64,000 nt of DNA from Burkholderia sp. Bp8963. GTDB taxonomy: Bacteria > Pseudomonadota > Gammaproteobacteria > Burkholderiales > Burkholderiaceae. The stretch spans positions 1 through 64,000 of the forward strand of contig NZ_QTQP01000041.1 of assembly GCF_003854275.1 (NCBI RefSeq), in the 5' to 3' direction. Position numbers and translations under genes: made by a program. The notes beneath the pieces were generated by a model that worked only from the letters and a program-made list of their open reading frames with translations, ran no database searches and was not told the DNA's origin. Positions 18,459 through 26,052 of the stretch are shown here, piece by piece. The stretch's first letter is position 1; each line of letters starts with the position of its first letter.

Positions 18459-18610
18459 CGCGAATCCGTCGCCCCGGCGCGCGCGCCTGATGGCAACGGC
18501 AACGTCGAGCCGGGCCGCCGCCGCCGCAACGGCAAGTCTGACCACCGCAACGCGCGGCATCGCACCTCGAGCCGCCCTCACGCTTCACGCGAACAGCACG
18601 CACCCGCTCG

Positions 18611-19762
18611 TCAGTTCGACGCGCCGCCAACCGTGCGGATGCTGTGCCACTGCCCCTGCTCGACCCGGAACAGCGTGTATGGCGGCTTGATCAGGTCGCC
18701 GCGCTCGTCGAACGAGATCTTCCCGGTCACGCCGGTCACCGATACGCCCGGCATGCTCTGCACGATCTTGCCGCGGTCGGCCGAATCGGCCTTGTGGATC
18801 GCCGCGATCGTCGCGAGCGCCGCGTCGTATGCAAACGGCGCATACAGCTCGACATCCTGGTTGAAGCGCGCCTTGTAGCGCTGCGCGAACGCCTGCGCGG
18901 ACGGCAGCTTGTCGAGCGCGGGCCCCGGTTCGAGATCCTGCGTGCCTTCGCCCGCGCCGCCCGCGATCTTCAGGAATGCGTTGCTTTTCAGCGCACCCGC
19001 GCCGAACAGCTGCGCACGAATGCCGAGCGAGCGCATCTGCTTGACGAGCATCGCGCCCTGCTCGTCGAGCCCGCCGAAGAACAGCAGATCGACGTTGTTG
19101 CTCTTCAGCGTCGTCAGGATGCCGCGGAAATCGACCGCCTTGTCGTTCGTGTATTCGCGATCGACGACGGTGCCGTGCGCTTCCTTCACGCCTTTCTCGA
19201 ATGCATCCGCGAGCCCCTGGCCGAATGCGGTGCGATCGTCGATGATGCCGATCCGCTTCGCCTTCAGCTGCTCGACCGCGAAGCGGCCCGCGACGACGCC
19301 GCCGATCCCGTCATGCCCCATCGTGCGGAACACGTTCTTGAAACCCTGCATCGTCAGCTGCGGGTTGGTCGAGCCGGGCGTGATCATCACGACGTTCGCC
19401 TGCCGATACACGGCCGACGCCGGAATGCTGCAGCCCGAGTTGTAATGCCCGATCACGCCGACCACGCCGTCGTCGACGAGCTTCTGCGCGACCTGGATCG
19501 CGACCCGCGGATCGGCCTGGTCGTCCTGCACGTCGAGCACGTACTGCACCGGCTTGCCGCCGAGCGTCGGGTGCTTCGCGTTTTCCTCGTCGAGCGCGAG
19601 CTGCGCGCCATATTGCAGATCCTTGCCGACGCGCGCGACCGGGCCCGTCAGCGGGCCCGCGAAGCCGATCCTGATGGTTTGGACATCCGCACCGTGCGCG
19701 GACGTGACGACCGTGCCGATCGAGCAGACCGCCAGCCATGCCAGCCAGTTACGACGATTCAT
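18611..19762 (-). CDS. branched-chain amino acid type ABC substrate-binding protein (LivJ-like)
   Basis: 383 residues with signal peptide ending TSAHGAD. The mature protein starts IRIGFAGPLTGPVARVGKDL and has the periplasmic type I binding fold (GVIGHYNSGCSIPASAVY, MGHDGIGGVVAGRFAVEQL, FAYDAALATIAAIHKA). GGAGG ribosome site before the ATG. No LivHMGF permease or ATPase genes lie nearby, so it is an orphan that must share another transporter or act as a sensor. It lies 125 bases downstream of a DadA-like oxidoreductase on the same strand, suggesting a role in uptake or sensing of an amino acid oxidised by that enzyme. Confidence 0.9.
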   Translation of the reverse strand: MNRRNWLAWLAVCSIGTVVTSAHGADVQTIRIGFAGPLTGPVARVGKDLQYGAQLALDEENAKHPTLGGKPVQYVLDVQDDQADPRVAIQVAQKLVDDGVVGVIGHYNSGCSIPASAVYRQANVVMITPGSTNPQLTMQGFKNVFRTMGHDGIGGVVAGRFAVEQLKAKRIGIIDDRTAFGQGLADAFEKGVKEAHGTVVDREYTNDKAVDFRGILTTLKSNNVDLLFFGGLDEQGAMLVKQMRSLGIRAQLFGAGALKSNAFLKIAGGAGEGTQDLEPGPALDKLPSAQAFAQRYKARFNQDVELYAPFAYDAALATIAAIHKADSADRGKIVQSMPGVSVTGVTGKISFDERGDLIKPPYTLFRVEQGQWHSIRTVGGASN

Positions 19763-19887
19763 GATGCCTCCTTGCTCCTTGCAGTGGTTGAAGTCGCGGC
19801 TCGTGTTGCCTGCTTGTATCCGTCCGCCTCGATTCGCGACGACTCGAGGCCGTATCCGGTGCCGGGCACGATGCCCGGCGGGACGCG

Positions 19888-21117
19888 TCAGAAGCGCGCG
19901 GCCCGGTAAGGCGTCAGGTCGAGCGGCGGCGCGCGCTGCGCGACGAGGTCCGCGACGATCCGTCCGCTGATGCCGGCCAGCGTCACGCCGAGGTGCTGAT
20001 GGCCGAATGCATGGATCACGCGTTCGCTGCGGCGCGACCGGCCGAGCACCGGCACGCCGTCCGGCAGCGTCGGGCGGAAGCCGAGCCAGCTGCGGGTCGG
20101 CGCGCCGAGCGCCGGCAACGCCTCGCGCGCCGAACGCGTGAGCAGTTCGACGAGCGCGCGGTTCTCGCCCGCGTCGAAGCCGCCCAGTTCGACCGTGCCG
20201 GCCGCACGCAGCCCTTCAGCCAGCGGCGTCATGTAGAAGCCGCGCTCCGCCCAGCCGACCGGCCGCGTGACGACATGCTCGCGTTCCGCGAACTGCACGT
20301 GATAGCCGCGCTCGGTGTCGAGCGGCACGCGGTCGCCGCATGCCGCCGCGAATTCCCGCGACCGCGCGCCGGCCGCGATCACGACGTGATCGAAGGTCCG
20401 CGCCACGCCGCCGGCCACCACCGTCACGCCGTCGCCGGCGGGCTCGATCCGCTCGACGCGTGTGCGTTCGAGCGTCGCGCCCCCCGCCGCCAGATGCGCG
20501 AACAGCTCGCCGAGAAACCCGTGCGGATCGGAGAAATGCCAGCTCCCGTTGAACAGCACGCCATGCGCGAAGATCGGCGCAAGCGCCGGCTCGAGACGGC
20601 GAATCGCGGCCGCATCGAGCGTCTCGAACGCGACGCCGAGCCGGCGCCGCAGCGCGAGCGACGGCTGCGCGGCATCGAACGACGCCTGCCGCGCATAGAG
20701 GTACAGGCATTCGCGGGGCCGCACGAACGCCGCGAGCCGCGACGTGCCCAGGAGCGGCGCGTAGCCGTCCGCGGCGCGCGACAGCAGCGCGGCCAGCGCG
20801 CTCGCGCTGCGCACATGGCGCTCGGGCGTCGATGCAACCAGGAACCGGACCAGCCACGGCGCACCGACCAGCAGGTACGGCCAGCGGATCCGCAGCGGAC
20901 TGTCGTGCGCGAACAGGAAGTGCGGCATGTTGCGGAACACGGACGGGCCGTTCACGGGCACGCACCCGTACGGCGCGAACGTCGCGGCATTGCCGAACGA
21001 CGCGCCATGCCCGACGCCCGCCGGATCGAACAGCGTCACGCGGTGCCCGTCGCGTTGCAGCCAGGCTGCCGCACCGAGCCCGATGAAACCCGCTCCCACG
21101 ATGGCGACGTTCGCCAT
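19888..21117 (-). CDS. FAD-dependent oxidoreductase, D-amino acid dehydrogenase (DadA-like)
   Basis: 409 residues. The dinucleotide motif VGAGFIGLGAAAWLQRDG opens the protein, and the C-terminal half has the FAD-facing segments FDHVVIAAGARSREFA and LGFRPTLPDGVPVLGRS, then HAFGHQHLGVTLAGISGRIV, typical of DAO-family enzymes. It likely oxidises a D-amino acid or secondary amine and passes electrons to the respiratory chain. Start chosen at 21117 because GGGAGGG lies about 10 bases upstream; an in-frame ATG at 21147 lacks one. Divergent from a MocR regulator, with repeated TTGTGTG sites between. Substrate not determined. Confidence 0.88.
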   Translation of the reverse strand: MANVAIVGAGFIGLGAAAWLQRDGHRVTLFDPAGVGHGASFGNAATFAPYGCVPVNGPSVFRNMPHFLFAHDSPLRIRWPYLLVGAPWLVRFLVASTPERHVRSASALAALLSRAADGYAPLLGTSRLAAFVRPRECLYLYARQASFDAAQPSLALRRRLGVAFETLDAAAIRRLEPALAPIFAHGVLFNGSWHFSDPHGFLGELFAHLAAGGATLERTRVERIEPAGDGVTVVAGGVARTFDHVVIAAGARSREFAAACGDRVPLDTERGYHVQFAEREHVVTRPVGWAERGFYMTPLAEGLRAAGTVELGGFDAGENRALVELLTRSAREALPALGAPTRSWLGFRPTLPDGVPVLGRSRRSERVIHAFGHQHLGVTLAGISGRIVADLVAQRAPPLDLTPYRAARF

Positions 21118-21167
21118 GACGCATTCCCTCCCGTGCACTGCATTCATACAAAGATGGGATTAAGAAT

Positions 21168-21334
21168 CACACAAGAATTTTTTGTGTGCAATCAAAAAGC
21201 GATTGTGTGAGGTCGGTGTTTACCCGCTTTTACGCCCATGATTTTGCAGACTTTTCGGCGATCGTTTGACGTTATGGGGATGTCATATACAATCGCGAAG
21301 CAGGCCAAAATAGCAGACAAACGTTTTTTGTGTG
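21168..21334. promoter_or_regulatory. TTGTGTG operator-like sites in the divergent oxidoreductase/MocR region
   Basis: Perfect inverted repeat CACACAA (21168-21174) and TTGTGTG (21182-21188), with further direct copies of TTGTGTG at 21203-21209 and 21328-21334. MocR/GabR-type regulators usually bind repeated heptamer-like sites in the promoter shared with the gene they control, so these are candidate binding sites of the protein encoded from 21349. Confidence 0.6.
21266..21293 (+). promoter_or_regulatory. sigma-70-like promoter for the MocR regulator
   Basis: TTGACG (21266-21271), 16-base spacer, TACAAT (21288-21293); each hexamer is 5 of 6 against consensus. It lies 56 bases before the chosen ATG, between the TTGTGTG sites, which suits autoregulation. 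Confidence 0.6.
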
Positions 21335-21348
21335 GTCACTGTCGACAA

Positions 21349-22773
21349 ATGGCATCAGACAAGGCATCAGACAAACTTTCCGACGTGCGCGACAGCCGCA
21401 CGCTGGCGCAGGCAAAGCGCCCGACCTACGTCGAGGTCTCGAGTTCGATCGAGGAGGAAATCCGCAACGGCACGTACCCGCCGGGCAGCCGCCTGCCGCC
21501 GCAGCGCCAGCTCGCGACCGAGCTCGGCATCAACGTGTCGACCGTGTCGCGTGCGTACAAGGAGCTTCAGCTGCGCGGCCTCGTGATCGGCAGCAAGCGC
21601 CGCGGGTCGCTCGTCACCGGCGGCGCGATGCCGAGCATCGAGCCGGCCCGCGCGTCGCTCGCGGCGGGCAACGGCGTGATCGACCTGACCGTGAACCGGC
21701 CGGCCACCGGCGAATTCCTCGCGAGTCTCGCGCAGACGCTCGGCACGCTGCCGAACGATCCGCGCTTCGCGACGCTACAGGAATACCAGCCGCCGCAAGG
21801 TCCGGACTGGGCGCGCGCGGCCGGCGCGCAATGGCTGGCCGCGCCGGGCTTCACGCCGTCGCGCGACCAGGTGGTCGTCACGAGCGGCGCGCAGCATGGC
21901 CTCTATGCCGTGCTGAACAGCCTGATCGGCACCGACGGCGTGATCGTCGCGGACCGCCTCACGTATTACGGGCTGAAGGCGCTCGCGCCGGTGTTCCAGT
22001 TCGAGATCGTCAGCGCGCCGGCCGACGACGACGGCCTGTTGCCCGACGAAATCGAGCGAATCTGCCAGCGGATGCCCGTCAAGGCGATCTTCGTCGTGCC
22101 GAACCTGCAGAACCCGACCGTGACGACGATGAGCCTCGCGCGGCGCATGGCGCTCGTCGACGTCGCGCGGCGCCATCACGTGACGATCATCGAGGACGAC
22201 GTGTACGGCCCGCTCGTGCGCGACCGGTTGCCGACGCTCGCGGGGCTGTGTCCGGAGCTGACGTTCCATATCGGCGCGACGTCGAAGATCCTCGCGCCGG
22301 GCCTGCGCCTCGGCTATCTGTGCTGCCCGAAGGACAGCGTCGCGCTGTGCGCGGAAGCGGTGCGCACGACCGCGTGGATGCCCGCGCCGATGTCGATGCT
22401 GATCGCGACCGTGTGGATCGAGAATGGCACCGCCGAGCGGATCATGAACGCGCAACTGGCGGAAATCCGCGCGCGCGTGGACCTCGCGCGCGAACTGCTG
22501 CCGGCCGGGCAACTGAAATCCGACCCCACGTGCATGTTCGTGTGGCTGCGCCTGCCGCCGCCGTGGCGCGCGGACGATTTCGCGGCGAACGCGAAGGCGC
22601 GCGGCGTGATCGTGATGCCGTCGTCGACGTTCGCGGTCGACCGCGCGGAGCTCGAGCACGGCGTGCGTATCAATCTCGCCTGTCCGGCGACACGCGACGA
22701 GCTCGTGAACGGGTTGCGGATACTCGCGGGAACGCTGAAGGACCGGCCGCGCGCGCTGTTCGGGTCGATCTGA
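21349..22773 (+). CDS. MocR-type PLP-dependent transcriptional regulator
   Basis: 474 residues in two parts. Residues about 20-90 form a GntR winged helix (SIEEEIRNGTYPPGSRLPPQ, then LGINVSTVSRAYKELQLRGL). Residues 110-474 are a fold-type I aminotransferase domain with the PLP lysine in HIGATSKILAPGLRLGYL (about residue 309) and the conserved PNLQNPTVTT segment. MocR proteins sense amino acids or vitamers as aldimines and activate a neighbouring gene. Divergent gene here is a DadA-like oxidoreductase plus a LivJ-like protein, the probable targets. The frame is open from 21238, but ATG 21349 leaves the promoter and sites outside the gene. The N-terminus contains SDKASDKLSD, encoded by a short repeat. 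Confidence 0.92.
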   Translation: MASDKASDKLSDVRDSRTLAQAKRPTYVEVSSSIEEEIRNGTYPPGSRLPPQRQLATELGINVSTVSRAYKELQLRGLVIGSKRRGSLVTGGAMPSIEPARASLAAGNGVIDLTVNRPATGEFLASLAQTLGTLPNDPRFATLQEYQPPQGPDWARAAGAQWLAAPGFTPSRDQVVVTSGAQHGLYAVLNSLIGTDGVIVADRLTYYGLKALAPVFQFEIVSAPADDDGLLPDEIERICQRMPVKAIFVVPNLQNPTVTTMSLARRMALVDVARRHHVTIIEDDVYGPLVRDRLPTLAGLCPELTFHIGATSKILAPGLRLGYLCCPKDSVALCAEAVRTTAWMPAPMSMLIATVWIENGTAERIMNAQLAEIRARVDLARELLPAGQLKSDPTCMFVWLRLPPPWRADDFAANAKARGVIVMPSSTFAVDRAELEHGVRINLACPATRDELVNGLRILAGTLKDRPRALFGSI

Positions 22774-22844
22774 TTTCCCGCATCGACACGGCGGGCGCCG
22801 TTCGCTCGAAACGCATGAGGGTCGCATCGAAAAGCGTCACCAGC

Positions 22845-22868
22845 ATGAATGCAACCAAATGTATTCAT
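22845..22868. other. small inverted repeat downstream of the MocR gene
   Basis: ATGAAT (22845-22850) pairs with ATTCAT (22863-22868), 12-nt loop. Weak stem in an AT-richer patch between the MocR stop and the next gene; could be an operator or part of a terminator. Confidence 0.3.
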
Positions 22869-22937
22869 CCAAAGTGACGCGCCGCAGGTCGTTTATCATC
22901 GACTGGTCACGTCGATTGAACGACCCGTGAGAGAAGT

Positions 22938-23744
22938 ATGAGGAATACCCGTAAGACATTGATGATTGCCGGAGGGCTTGTCGTCGTCGCGATCAGCGCT
23001 TCGTACCTGATGCTCCTCAAGGCGGACCATCGTGCGGTTGCAGAAGCGACGGCCGGCATCGGCGATTCCGCCCAGACGCCGCCGGACGCCGATCTGCGAT
23101 CGGGCGACAACCACGTATCGCAAGGAAGCATCGGTCAAGCGGCGCTTCCTGCCGCCACCTCGAAGCCCGCCGACGCCGCGCCGCAACCGGCGCCCGCCAC
23201 TGCACCACCTGCGCCCGCACCTGCTACCGTTGCCAACGCGCCCGCGCCTGCAGCCGTCACTGCACCTCCGCCGCCCCCGCCACCCGCGCCGGTGACAGTG
23301 ACCGTGGACCCAGCGCCGCCACCCGGCCCGGCAGCCCCGAGCGTCAGCGCACCGCCTCAGCCCAAGACACAGCCGAGCGCGCCGCCGTCCGCTGCCGTCG
23401 CGTCGGTCGATGCGCAGAAGTCGCCCGCCTCGACGACGAACCGGACACAACGCGCGCCGCGCGGGCGCGACGGCCTGGAGCGTCATGCAACGGCGGCAAC
23501 GGCGAATCGCGGCTCGGCCACGACGCCCGAGACGGCCGCACTGGTCAGGGAGTCGTCGAAGCTCGATCCTTCCTTGCCACCGCCAAAGGATCTCCCGGTT
23601 CCTTCGAGCACCGATCAACGCAGCTCATCCGCGGGCGCGAACCCGGTCGCCGCCGCGATGACCGAGCGGCTCGTCAAGGAGTCGAGCAGTGTCGGTACGT
23701 CGTCGCCGCAGCCGTCACAGGACAATTCCGGCGCGGCCAAGTGA
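22938..23744 (+). CDS. Pro/Ala-rich membrane-anchored protein, unknown function
   Basis: 268 residues. One N-terminal helix (TLMIAGGLVVVAISASYLMLL) is followed by a long low-complexity periplasmic region very rich in Pro, Ala, Thr and Ser (residues about 70-150) and a polar tail with repeated RESSKL/KESSSV-like pieces. There is no cysteine pair, lipobox or enzyme motif. The layout resembles the rigid periplasmic arm of TonB, but the C-terminal TonB domain is absent. GAGAG ribosome site before the ATG. It ends 13 bases from the convergent cytochrome gene. I do not recognise a family; the composition is typical for a cell-wall spanning or spacer protein. Confidence 0.7.
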   Translation: MRNTRKTLMIAGGLVVVAISASYLMLLKADHRAVAEATAGIGDSAQTPPDADLRSGDNHVSQGSIGQAALPAATSKPADAAPQPAPATAPPAPAPATVANAPAPAAVTAPPPPPPPAPVTVTVDPAPPPGPAAPSVSAPPQPKTQPSAPPSAAVASVDAQKSPASTTNRTQRAPRGRDGLERHATAATANRGSATTPETAALVRESSKLDPSLPPPKDLPVPSSTDQRSSSAGANPVAAAMTERLVKESSSVGTSSPQPSQDNSGAAK

Positions 23745-23757
23745 TCGCGGCGACGTC

Positions 23758-24594
23758 CTACCGCGCCACGTTCCGCCGCCCCATGTACGCAAGATACGCG
23801 ACGATCAGATCGATCTCCCGATCGCTCAGCTGATCCGGCGAGAAGGCCGGCATGGCCCGCCCGGGCCAGTCCCGAACCGAAGCCGGATTGCGGATATAGC
23901 GATGCAACGCCGCAGGCTGGAAGTAATCGACAGGATTCATCGGCACGTCGAGATCGGGTCCCGTCGCCGCGCTGCCCGCGCCGTTGAGCCGATGACACGC
24001 GAAACATTGCGTGATGAACAGGCTCTGGCCGGCCCGAAGCGGATCGGTTGCCGGCAGCGCCGGATCGACGGCGAGCGCCGGCCAGCGCGCGGCGGGCGAG
24101 CGTTGCGTCGCGAGATGCACGATCTGGAAAGGCCATTGCTCGTTGCGGACGGACGACGCCTCCTTGCCGATCCAGACCAAATAGAACGGCCCGGCGCTGA
24201 CCGGTTTGCCCGGCAGCTTCGGCCACGGATGCGCGGGGTCCTCGACCGCGAGCCACGCAACGGCGCCTGCGGGGTTGCGATTGAGCACGAGGTCCATCGG
24301 CAGTTGCGCGGCAAAACCGTCCGCCGCGCGCGTTTCGAGCACGCTGTCCGCCGCGAGCGCGGCCCCGTCGAGCAGGTTCGCCAGCGGCACGGCGCGGAAG
24401 GTCATCGGCGTACCGTACGCAACATCGCGCGGCACATGGATCTCCGCCACGTCCGGGCGCGCCAGCAACACCTGCCGGGTAAGCGACCTGGTCGCGCCGT
24501 CCGTCGCGAGTTCAAGCGCGGACTGGGCGGCCGCACGATGTCCGATCACGCAGACTGTCAGCAGCAAAAGCAGGCACAACGCGCGTTTCAGCAT
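23758..24594 (-). CDS. secreted monoheme cytochrome c with an N-terminal extension domain
   Basis: 278 residues with signal peptide ending GHRAAAQ. The C-terminal third is a class I cytochrome c: heme site CFACH at about residue 195 and a likely methionine ligand in RAMPAFSPDQLSD, ending with the helix IDLIVAYLAYMG. Residues 25-180 form a separate domain without cysteines (VPRDVAYGTPMTFRAVPL, PFYLVWIGKEASS) that has a distant look of the molybdopterin-oxidoreductase/sulfite oxidase fold but no cofactor residues I can name. GGAGAA ribosome site. Periplasmic electron carrier; its partner is not evident here. Confidence 0.85.
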   Translation of the reverse strand: MLKRALCLLLLLTVCVIGHRAAAQSALELATDGATRSLTRQVLLARPDVAEIHVPRDVAYGTPMTFRAVPLANLLDGAALAADSVLETRAADGFAAQLPMDLVLNRNPAGAVAWLAVEDPAHPWPKLPGKPVSAGPFYLVWIGKEASSVRNEQWPFQIVHLATQRSPAARWPALAVDPALPATDPLRAGQSLFITQCFACHRLNGAGSAATGPDLDVPMNPVDYFQPAALHRYIRNPASVRDWPGRAMPAFSPDQLSDREIDLIVAYLAYMGRRNVAR

Positions 24595-24705
24595 TCGTTC
24601 TCCGTTATTGCGGCCGAAGGTCTTCTACAGGGATGCGCCATCGCCTTGTATTCCCCGTCAATTGACCGCGCAGCGCAGGAATATGCCATACATGTCGTCG
24701 CCCGC

Positions 24706-24990
24706 TCAACCGCGTGCGACATTCGCCGCTCGCGCAGGCTGGCGGCTGCGCCACTGCTGCGGCGACTCGCCCGTCCAGCGGCGAAACGCGCGCGTCAACG
24801 CGCTGTGCCCCGAATAGCCGGGCAGCCACGCGACGTACGCGATCAGATGTTCGTATTGGTGCCAACGCGCGAGCGCGGCGCCGGCATCACGGCACGCATG
24901 CAGCGCGTAGCCGAGCACGCCCAGATGCGCGGGCGCGATCCGCTGCCCGACGTGCAGGCCGGGCAACGGATCGCCCGGCGTGTCACAAGC
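24706..24990 (-). pseudogene. AraC-family regulator remnant (5' truncated, internal deletion)
   Basis: About 90 residues remain of a roughly 330-residue AraC regulator of the arabinose-binding-domain/OruR type. The first part (LHVGQRIAPAHLGVLGYALH, then WHQYEHLI) belongs to the N-terminal sensing domain; it is joined at about 24803-24845 to the very end of the HTH domain (LPGYSGHSALTRAFRRWTGE, then SPQQWR). Everything between, including the first helix-turn-helix, is missing, and the start is also lost next to the folB stop. The joined frame stays open to a TGA at 24706. Not functional as a DNA-binding regulator. Confidence 0.75.
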
Positions 24991-25423
24991 AGCCCGCCGC
25001 CCCCGTCCACCGCAGGTAATCCCCGCGCGTCCATTCGAGCGCGACGCCGACGCGTTTCGTCCCCGGCCGGATCTTCGGCTTGTAGACCGACAGCGTCAGC
25101 GACTCCAGCGCCGGCCACTCGCGAAACGACATCACCGCGATATCGGCAACGAGCGTCTCGAGCAGCCGCGTATGCGGCTTGTGCGCGAGAAACGCCGCAA
25201 TGCGCGTGCAATACCCGTCGTAATCGATCCACTCGCCCGCTTCGTTCGGCTCGCAGCGATAGCCGAGTTGCGCGTCGATCACGATCGGCTGCGGCGCGTC
25301 GTGCTCGTGCGCGTGGATGCCGATCCGCGCGGGCACCTTCAGTTCGTCGACGAACACGCTCCAGCCGCGCCCCCTGAGACGCGGCGCGTCGATCGACACG
25401 AACGGTTCGTCGGCCGGCTTCAT
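24983..25423 (-). CDS. folB: dihydroneopterin aldolase family protein (FolB-like) in the sarcosine operon
   Basis: 146 residues of the FolB/FolX T-fold: FVDELKVPARIGIHAHEHDA matches the family start (GIHAHE with the substrate-facing residues), followed by DYDGYCTRIAAFLAHKPHTR, LLETLVADIA and LESLTLSVYKPKI. FolB converts dihydroneopterin to 6-hydroxymethyl-dihydropterin and glycolaldehyde in folate synthesis. The ATG overlaps the soxG stop (ATGA), so it is the last gene of the sarcosine operon. The link makes sense because sarcosine oxidase transfers its one-carbon unit to tetrahydrofolate. It may be a second, pathway-dedicated copy. Confidence 0.88.
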   Translation of the reverse strand: MKPADEPFVSIDAPRLRGRGWSVFVDELKVPARIGIHAHEHDAPQPIVIDAQLGYRCEPNEAGEWIDYDGYCTRIAAFLAHKPHTRLLETLVADIAVMSFREWPALESLTLSVYKPKIRPGTKRVGVALEWTRGDYLRWTGAAGCL

Positions 25424-26052
25424 GACGCGAGCGGCGCCGCCGCGTCGAGCAGGATGCGCACGAAATAGTCGGCGAAGCTGCGGCGCACGACGATCTCGAA
25501 CGTGTCGTCGCCGGTCGGCACCAGCACGACACCCGCCTTGAAGAAATGCGTCTGCGCACACTGGCCCGGCTTGAACATCCGCGGATGCAGGTCGAGCGGG
25601 CAACCGCGCGCGAGCACGTCACGCACGCGTTCGCCGGTCAGCTCGACGACCGTATAGCCGCTGCCGACATCGACCGCTGCCGCATACGAACCCTGCACGG
25701 CCTCGGCGAGCGCCGCCTCGAGCACGCCCGCCTGCACGGGCCCGTTCGAGCGCACGAGCCATTCGTCGGGGCCGAGCCACAACACGTCGTACTCGGCGCT
25801 GCGCGCGACCGTGTTCGGCGCGGCCGGCGGCCGGCAGCCGACCACGCGCTCGAACGCGGCGACGAACGCGGGGTCGCTCAATTCGCCACGCACGTTGACG
25901 AGATCGAGAAACGGCCGCTCACGCATCGTGAACTTCTTCGACGCGCGCGCCTGATGCGTCTTCAGCAGGTCGGCCGCGCCGATGAACGGCGACTCGAGCG
26001 TGACGCCGCCCGCGCCCGCCACCTGCGTCTGGTTTCTGGTTTCATTCCACAT
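25420..26052 (-). CDS. soxG: sarcosine oxidase gamma subunit
   Basis: 210 residues, the smallest folded subunit after SoxD in heterotetrameric sarcosine oxidase. It begins MWNETRNQTQ and contains PFLDLVNVRGELSDPAFVAA, DVLWLGPDEWLVRSNGP and the CPLDLHPRMFKPGQCAQTHF segment near residue 150, all typical for SoxG. The fold resembles the C-terminal part of T-protein. Its start overlaps the 3' end of soxA by 11 bases and its stop overlaps the folB start by ATGA, so translation of the three genes is coupled. Confidence 0.93.
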   Translation of the reverse strand: MWNETRNQTQVAGAGGVTLESPFIGAADLLKTHQARASKKFTMRERPFLDLVNVRGELSDPAFVAAFERVVGCRPPAAPNTVARSAEYDVLWLGPDEWLVRSNGPVQAGVLEAALAEAVQGSYAAAVDVGSGYTVVELTGERVRDVLARGCPLDLHPRMFKPGQCAQTHFFKAGVVLVPTGDDTFEIVVRRSFADYFVRILLDAAAPLAS

